Below, one piece after another: positions 59,109-64,000 of a DNA stretch of 64,000 nucleotides (positions are counted from its first letter, which is position 1; the number at the start of each line of letters is the position of its first letter). The notes beneath the pieces were generated by a model that had not been told where the DNA came from, made no database searches, and was given only the letters and a program-made list of their open reading frames with translations. The DNA comes from CAKZNE01 sp002695025 (GTDB taxonomy: Bacteria; Bacteroidota; Bacteroidia; Flavobacteriales; Schleiferiaceae), in contig CAJWML010000021.1 in assembly GCA_913043285.1 (NCBI GenBank), positions 8,894 to 72,893 on the forward strand, read 5' to 3'. A program made the position numbers and the translations under genes.

Positions 59109-61223
59109 TTATTCGAGATCCTGGGTTACGGTCAATGCTTCCGCAAGATAAAGATCATTCCGCAGTGATTTAAACCACTGTTCGCGCTCCTTCTGTTTAT
59201 CTTCTGAGGAATCCCATACCGGCATATCATCCGTATTGGAATGGACTACAATATCATTTTCGGTTTTACGCATACCCTCGTACTTCTTAGCTTCCTTCTC
59301 AGATTCCTCTCTCTCCAGTTCATACTTCTCATAATTAAGGCTAACTACTGAATTATCCTGTTCGTTTTTCAGCCACCTGGCATACTCATCAATGAGGTTA
59401 AATTTTTCGTTTCCGGCAATACGTTGCTTGCTTTCAGCAATAACTCTACTGAATTTATCCGTGCCTTTTTTCCAGGTAGTATATTTTGCTGAACCAATTT
59501 CATCGTAGGGCAGTGCGTACTCCTGTTCCTTCTCACCAAATTCAATGTACGTGTAATTGTCAGGAAGCACTATCTCTGGGTTTACACCACGAAGTTGCGG
59601 GGTACCGCCATTGATACGGTAATACTTCTGTATGGTCAGCTTGAGTGCACCAAGGGGTTTAACATCATTATAGGTGAAGTTTACAGCACGGTCCATGTCC
59701 AACACATTCTGTACCGTACCTTTTCCGAAAGTGGATTTACTGCCTATGATCAAACCCCGCTTATAATCCTGTATGGCTGCCGCAAATATCTCCGAGGCCG
59801 AAGCACTGAACTGGTTTACCATAACCACCAGCGGACCGTCATAATACACAGCATCATCCTTGTCTTCCAGAACCTGGGGTTCACGGCCGGGAGCCTTCAC
59901 CTGTACAACAGGGCCTTCGTCTATAAAAAGTCCTACAATATCGATCACCCCCTGCAGGGAGCCTCCTCCATTATTACGTAGGTCCAGAATAATACCGTTT
60001 ACATTATCTTTCTTAAGCTTGGCGATTTCCTTCTTAACGTCTTCCGCACAATCGCGATTACTGTCATTGTAAAAGTCTACGTAGAATTTAGGCAGCTTGA
60101 TGTAACCTACTTTATTATCTCCCTCTCCTAAAACCGCAGATTTGGCAAAAGTAGCTTCCAGTTCCACCACATCCCTTACAATGGGTATTACCTGGCGGCT
60201 ACCATCCAGTTTTTCCACAGTAAGACGCACTTCGGTGCCCTTAGGCCCACGAATGTATTTCACCACTTTGCGTACGCTCATGCCTACCACATCCATGGCC
60301 TCGTCATCACGCTCGTCTTCCTGTGCTACCTTTAAGACCTTATCCCCTACTTCAAGGTCGCCCTGCTTCCAGCAGGCACTCCCGGTAATGATCTTGGAAA
60401 TAGTCACATAATCACCCTTTTGTTGCAGTTGGGCACCAATACCTTCCAATTGACCGCTCATGCTAATCTCAAAATCCTCCTGCCTTTCAGGTGGGAAGTA
60501 TTGAGTATGCGGATCATAAACCACCGTGATGGAATTCATATATACACCCACCCAGTCTATACGGTCCAGGTCACGCAAGGTATTGAACCACTCATCATGG
60601 AGTTCCATTTCCTTTTCCCGGGCATCTGCTTCTATTTCTGCAAAGGACTTGATGGTTACCGCTGTGTCATTCTTCTCTTCTGCATCCCTTTGGGTTTCTA
60701 TCCGGTCGCCAATACGGATCAGTACGCGGTACTTCAGGTATTTTCTCCAGCGATCCCTGAGCGCTTCTTCGTCCTCGGCAAAGTCCAGTTTGGCTTCATC
60801 GGTCTCAAATTCTTCATTGGCAGAATAGTCAAAGGGCTCGGATAATATTTCTTTGTAGTATTTATCAGCTTCCTCAAAACGAAGGTTATAGGTTTCGTAA
60901 GCATCTTCAAAGAACTGTAACTCAGAGTCACGTATCTCTTCATCCAATTGATGCCGGTAAGTGGATAGTTTTTCCACATCATCCTTCAGCAGGAAGCGTT
61001 TACTATAATCCAAACTTTCAATGAAGTGGTCAAAAACCTTTTCGGAAAACTCATCGTTTATCTCCTGAGGAGCAAAGTGCGAAGAGTTAAGAACATTATA
61101 TACAAGGTTGAGAATTACTTTATCCTTACGGTTCCCATCTTCATTTTCCCTGGGCAGGTAAAAGCCAAGAGTAAGGGCTACCAAAACTCCCAGCAGAAGG
61201 TACTTCCACTTATATATTTTCAT
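59109..61223 (-). CDS. Carboxy-terminal processing protease (Prc/Tsp, S41 family)
   Basis: 704 residues from the ATG at 61223, which gives an N-terminal signal/anchor (KWKYLLLGVLVALTLGFYLP). Order: N-terminal helical domain (DUF3340-like), PDZ domain near MSGQLEGIGAQLQQKGDYV, S41 peptidase with the catalytic serine in NQFSASASEIFAAAIQDY and the lysine in STFGKGTVQNVL, and a C-terminal helical domain. Degrades misfolded periplasmic proteins and trims C-termini. Co-transcribed with the downstream OppC-type permease. Confidence 0.95.
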   Translation of the reverse strand: MKIYKWKYLLLGVLVALTLGFYLPRENEDGNRKDKVILNLVYNVLNSSHFAPQEINDEFSEKVFDHFIESLDYSKRFLLKDDVEKLSTYRHQLDEEIRDSELQFFEDAYETYNLRFEEADKYYKEILSEPFDYSANEEFETDEAKLDFAEDEEALRDRWRKYLKYRVLIRIGDRIETQRDAEEKNDTAVTIKSFAEIEADAREKEMELHDEWFNTLRDLDRIDWVGVYMNSITVVYDPHTQYFPPERQEDFEISMSGQLEGIGAQLQQKGDYVTISKIITGSACWKQGDLEVGDKVLKVAQEDERDDEAMDVVGMSVRKVVKYIRGPKGTEVRLTVEKLDGSRQVIPIVRDVVELEATFAKSAVLGEGDNKVGYIKLPKFYVDFYNDSNRDCAEDVKKEIAKLKKDNVNGIILDLRNNGGGSLQGVIDIVGLFIDEGPVVQVKAPGREPQVLEDKDDAVYYDGPLVVMVNQFSASASEIFAAAIQDYKRGLIIGSKSTFGKGTVQNVLDMDRAVNFTYNDVKPLGALKLTIQKYYRINGGTPQLRGVNPEIVLPDNYTYIEFGEKEQEYALPYDEIGSAKYTTWKKGTDKFSRVIAESKQRIAGNEKFNLIDEYARWLKNEQDNSVVSLNYEKYELEREESEKEAKKYEGMRKTENDIVVHSNTDDMPVWDSSEDKQKEREQWFKSLRNDLYLAEALTVTQDLE

Positions 61224-61393
61224 GAATATGCTCGTTAACATTAATACAATATCGAAATTACGCAAACAACCCAAGATGATTGCCTGCATTTACGGATATT
61301 TGCGGCAATTTTTAAGCCAAATCTATACATCTAACCCCAGCCCTTAAGAGATGTTGCCGTCTTTTAGGAATATTTTAACATTTAGAACGCATA

Positions 61394-63772
61394 ATGCGTA
61401 AATTACTCTCACTATTACTTGTACCCTTCTCTTTATTTGGCCAGGAACATTATAATTTGAATGGTTATGTACGTGCCGCATCATCGGGTGAAGAACTTAT
61501 CGGTGTCAACATTTTTGTCCCCGAATTAAGTGTAGGTACCACCACCAACGAATATGGTTATTACTCCTTACGGCTTCCCGAGGGCACCCATACTATACTC
61601 TTCCAATTTATTGGCTACCAGACAGAAACTCGGCAGATTGAATTTATCGAAAATGCCCGCCAGGATATAGAAATGAAGGAATCTTCCACTGAACTCAGTG
61701 AAGTGGAGATCAGTGACCAACGCATTGATGAAAATGTAACCAGTGTGGAAATGAGTGTTACCCAGCTGGACGTAAAGGATATACAGAAAGTTCCGCAACT
61801 GCTTGGAGAAACGGATATTATACGGACCCTTACCCTATTGCCCGGAATTACCACGGTTGGTGAAGGCGCCAACGGATTTAACGTACGTGGGGGAGCCGCG
61901 GACCAGAACCTCATTTTGCTGGATGAAGGCCCGGTTTACAATTCTTCGCACCTTTTTGGTTTTTTCTCCATTTTCAACGCTGATGCCGTAAAGGATGTAA
62001 AGGTTTATAAAGGAGGGATTCCCGCCAGTTATGGCGGCAGGCTCAGCTCGGTTATTGATGTCCGCCAGAAAGAAGGAAACAGTAAACATTTTGGCATGAA
62101 AGGAGGCATTGGCCTCCTGTCTTCACGAGTTTTGGTGGAAAGCCCCATTGTTAAGGAAAAGGCCTCTTTTATGGTAGCGGCCCGGAGATCTTACCTGGAT
62201 ATATTCCTGCACCTTAGCGATGACCCGGAGATCAACCAGAACACCCTGTACTTCTACGACCTCAATACCAAAATAAACTGGAAACTGGGACAAAAAGACC
62301 GCCTTTACCTATCCGGGTATTTTGGCCGCGATGTTTTTGCCGTTGCTGACCTCTTTGGGTTTGATTGGGGTAATACCACCGCCACCTTACGCTGGAACCA
62401 CATTTTCAGTGAACGACTGTTTTCCAATACCACCATGGTATACAGCGATTACACCTACAATATTGGCACTCCTGAGGATGACGCGGTTTCCTTTACCCTT
62501 ACCTCACGTATCCAGGATTATCATTTTAAGAGCAATTATAATTTCTACATCAACCCCACCAGCCAGCTCGACTTTGGGGTGGAAATAATTGGCTACGAAT
62601 TTCATCCCGGTGAAGTGAGTGGTTTTCAAAATATTGTACTACAACCGGAATATGCGCTGGAGCCCAACGCCTATATCAGCCATGAAAAGCGCTTTGGCCA
62701 GAGGCTTACCTTAGAATATGGCCTCCGTTATTCTTCTTTTTATAAGCTGGGCCGGCAAAAGTCGCTCAATTATACCAACCCTGATTACCCCACGGAAGAG
62801 GGTTTGATAGACACTACGTATTATGACAGCTTTGAACTGATCAAGTCCTTTAACGGGCTGGAAGGTCTTGAACCCAGGTTAAGTGTCAATTATCTTCTCA
62901 ATGAGAATGCCAGTATCAAAGCCAGCTATAACCGTACCCGCCAGTATATCCATTTGATATCCAACACCACCTCTCCCACTCCGGTAGATCTCTACCGTTC
63001 AGCCGGACGGTATATTGATCCGGCCACGGTTCACCAATATGCGCTGGGTTACTTCCAAAACTTTAAAGACCACATGTATGAGTCTTCCGTGGAGGTGTAT
63101 TACAAAGACTTTAAGGACCTGGTGGACTACCGACCCGGTGCAGACCTCATATTTCAGGAGTACATAGAGACTGAACTCCTCAAGGGTGTAGGCCGCGCCT
63201 ACGGGATCGAATTACTAGTGCGCAAACAAACCGGGAAACTAACAGGCTGGATCGGTTATACGCTTTCCCGGACCGAACGCAAAGTGAGTAGCCCCGATCC
63301 GAAGCGCACTATTAGCAGTGGTGGCTGGTACCCCGCCAATTATGATAAGCGCCATGACCTCTCTATAGTGGCTAATTACCAGATCAATAAAAAATGGGAT
63401 GTTGGATCTTCCTTTGTCTTCCAGACCGGCAGACCGATAACGCTACCTACCGGACGCGCCCAGCTGGAGGATATTGTATACCCTATTTACAAAGACCGCA
63501 ATAACGGCCGTATTCCCAGCTATCACCGCCTGGACGTTTCGGCCACCTATTACCCAGAGCGTATAGAGGGCCAGCGCTTCTACTCTACCTGGAGTTTCGG
63601 TATATACAATGTATACGGCCGGAGAAACGCCTACTCCGTGTACTTCCAGCCCAAGGCTAATGATTTTGGAGCTGAAGGGGCCCAGATCACCAATTTTTTC
63701 GATACACAAGCAGTTAGGCTTTCCATTTTTGCCATCCCTATCCCCTTTGTAACCTGGAACTTTAATTTCTGA
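61394..63772 (+). CDS. TonB-dependent receptor with carboxypeptidase-like domain
   Basis: 792 residues. Signal peptide (LLSLLLVPFSLFGQ), a CarboxypepD-regulatory-like domain (about 20-110: GYVRAASSGEELIGVNIFVP, LPEGTHTILFQFIGYQTETR), a plug (GANGFNVRGGAADQNLILLD, DVKVYKGGIPASYGGRLSSV) and a barrel with the usual C-terminal aromatic end (PFVTWNFNF). Not of the SusC length or signature. The next gene is a DUF4249 lipoprotein overlapping it by one base, a common receptor partner in this phylum. Substrate unknown. Confidence 0.93.
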   Translation: MRKLLSLLLVPFSLFGQEHYNLNGYVRAASSGEELIGVNIFVPELSVGTTTNEYGYYSLRLPEGTHTILFQFIGYQTETRQIEFIENARQDIEMKESSTELSEVEISDQRIDENVTSVEMSVTQLDVKDIQKVPQLLGETDIIRTLTLLPGITTVGEGANGFNVRGGAADQNLILLDEGPVYNSSHLFGFFSIFNADAVKDVKVYKGGIPASYGGRLSSVIDVRQKEGNSKHFGMKGGIGLLSSRVLVESPIVKEKASFMVAARRSYLDIFLHLSDDPEINQNTLYFYDLNTKINWKLGQKDRLYLSGYFGRDVFAVADLFGFDWGNTTATLRWNHIFSERLFSNTTMVYSDYTYNIGTPEDDAVSFTLTSRIQDYHFKSNYNFYINPTSQLDFGVEIIGYEFHPGEVSGFQNIVLQPEYALEPNAYISHEKRFGQRLTLEYGLRYSSFYKLGRQKSLNYTNPDYPTEEGLIDTTYYDSFELIKSFNGLEGLEPRLSVNYLLNENASIKASYNRTRQYIHLISNTTSPTPVDLYRSAGRYIDPATVHQYALGYFQNFKDHMYESSVEVYYKDFKDLVDYRPGADLIFQEYIETELLKGVGRAYGIELLVRKQTGKLTGWIGYTLSRTERKVSSPDPKRTISSGGWYPANYDKRHDLSIVANYQINKKWDVGSSFVFQTGRPITLPTGRAQLEDIVYPIYKDRNNGRIPSYHRLDVSATYYPERIEGQRFYSTWSFGIYNVYGRRNAYSVYFQPKANDFGAEGAQITNFFDTQAVRLSIFAIPIPFVTWNFNF

Positions 63773-64000
63773 TGATCGTGAAACTTCGCAGTATAGTATT
63801 TATCGTATCTCTGATGGCCTTGCTCTCCTCCTGCCAGGACGTAATTGAAATCGATGTTCCGGAAAACCAAACCGCCATCAGCATTACCGGGCGCATTACC
63901 GATAGCAAGGGCGGCTTTGCGGTAGTCAGCACCACAGCCAATTACTTTGCCCAGGGTGAAACACCTAAAGTGGAGGATGCCCGGGTATTACTATTTGAAG
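63772..64000 (+). CDS. DUF4249 lipoprotein, 3' end beyond the window
   Basis: The first 76 residues are visible, beginning at an ATG that shares one base with the receptor stop (TGATG). N-terminal signal with lipobox LLSSC (RSIVFIVSLMALLSSCQD), then DVIEIDVPENQTAISITGRI and a beta-rich start (VEDARVLLFE). This N-terminus is typical of DUF4249 proteins, which pair with TonB receptors lacking SusD. Truncated by the window edge. Confidence 0.85.
   Translation, partial: MIVKLRSIVFIVSLMALLSSCQDVIEIDVPENQTAISITGRITDSKGGFAVVSTTANYFAQGETPKVEDARVLLFE

Overview
The window is a contiguous piece of a chromosome from a member of the Bacteroidota, probably a free-living aerobic member of the Flavobacteriales or a close relative. 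Evidence: many promoters with the Bacteroidota -7 element TAnnTTTG, some with a correctly spaced -33 TTG; five TonB-dependent receptors with carboxypeptidase-like N-terminal domains; families largely typical of this phylum (HYC_CC_PP, DUF2797, DUF3127, DUF4249, bacterial GH3); and a K+-dependent membrane pyrophosphatase. Genes are tightly packed. I saw no insertion sequence, prophage, CRISPR array or rRNA; one tRNA-Leu is present.

Layout. 1-4.5 kb: a membrane protein cut by the edge, DUF2797 protein, GH3-family adenylating enzyme with a secreted partner, deoxynucleoside kinase. 4.6-8.2 kb (minus): proton/sodium-pumping pyrophosphatase and pyruvate dehydrogenase E1 beta. 8.4-15.4 kb (plus): etfB-etfA-bifunctional nuclease, a nucleoside transporter with an extra N-terminal domain, then thyA, a TonB-C-like secreted protein and folA. 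15.4-18.8 kb (minus): clpX, clpP and tig, a protein quality-control block. 18.9-21.4 kb: two paralogous outer-membrane barrel/coiled-coil/SPOR-like proteins. 21.5-23.2 kb (minus): AhpD-like protein, a histidine-kinase-like protein without an ATPase domain, and a CheY-like receiver.

23.4-31.4 kb (plus) is a metal-handling island. It has a His/Cys-rich secreted protein, a TonB receptor and a lipoprotein; then an HMA-AraC fusion regulator, an HYC_CC_PP protein, a secreted HMA protein, a second TonB receptor and a CDF efflux pump. Three consecutive proteins carry adjacent cysteine pairs, which suggests a copper or other thiophilic-metal hand-over chain. 31.4-42 kb: nucleoid-associated protein, a class-A-beta-lactamase-like protein, a sulfur operon (Crp/Fnr regulator, DUF2892, TauE, two rhodaneses) with a visible GTAAC-N4-GTTAC operator, several hypothetical proteins, an MtfA-like peptidase, a bestrophin and a NYN-LOTUS protein. 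42.2-48 kb: a heme-type TonB receptor with a small upstream partner, a YraQ-type permease and small membrane/lipoproteins.

48.2-54.1 kb holds the inorganic-carbon concentrating pump DabA-DabB (minus), led by two small unknown genes and faced by a divergent LysR gene. A 26-bp perfect palindrome lies between them at the position expected for a LysR activator. 54.2-58 kb: tRNA-Leu, flavin reductase, DUF3127 protein, short-chain fatty acid transporter, Aat transferase. 58-64 kb: a lone OppC-type permease, a Prc/Tsp protease, a TonB receptor and the start of its DUF4249 lipoprotein partner, which runs off the edge.

All assignments come from reading the sequence and from family knowledge; no search was run. 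The most promising targets are the HMA-AraC/CC-pair metal island, the palindrome-controlled dab operon with its two small leader genes, and the ATPase-less kinase/receiver pair.
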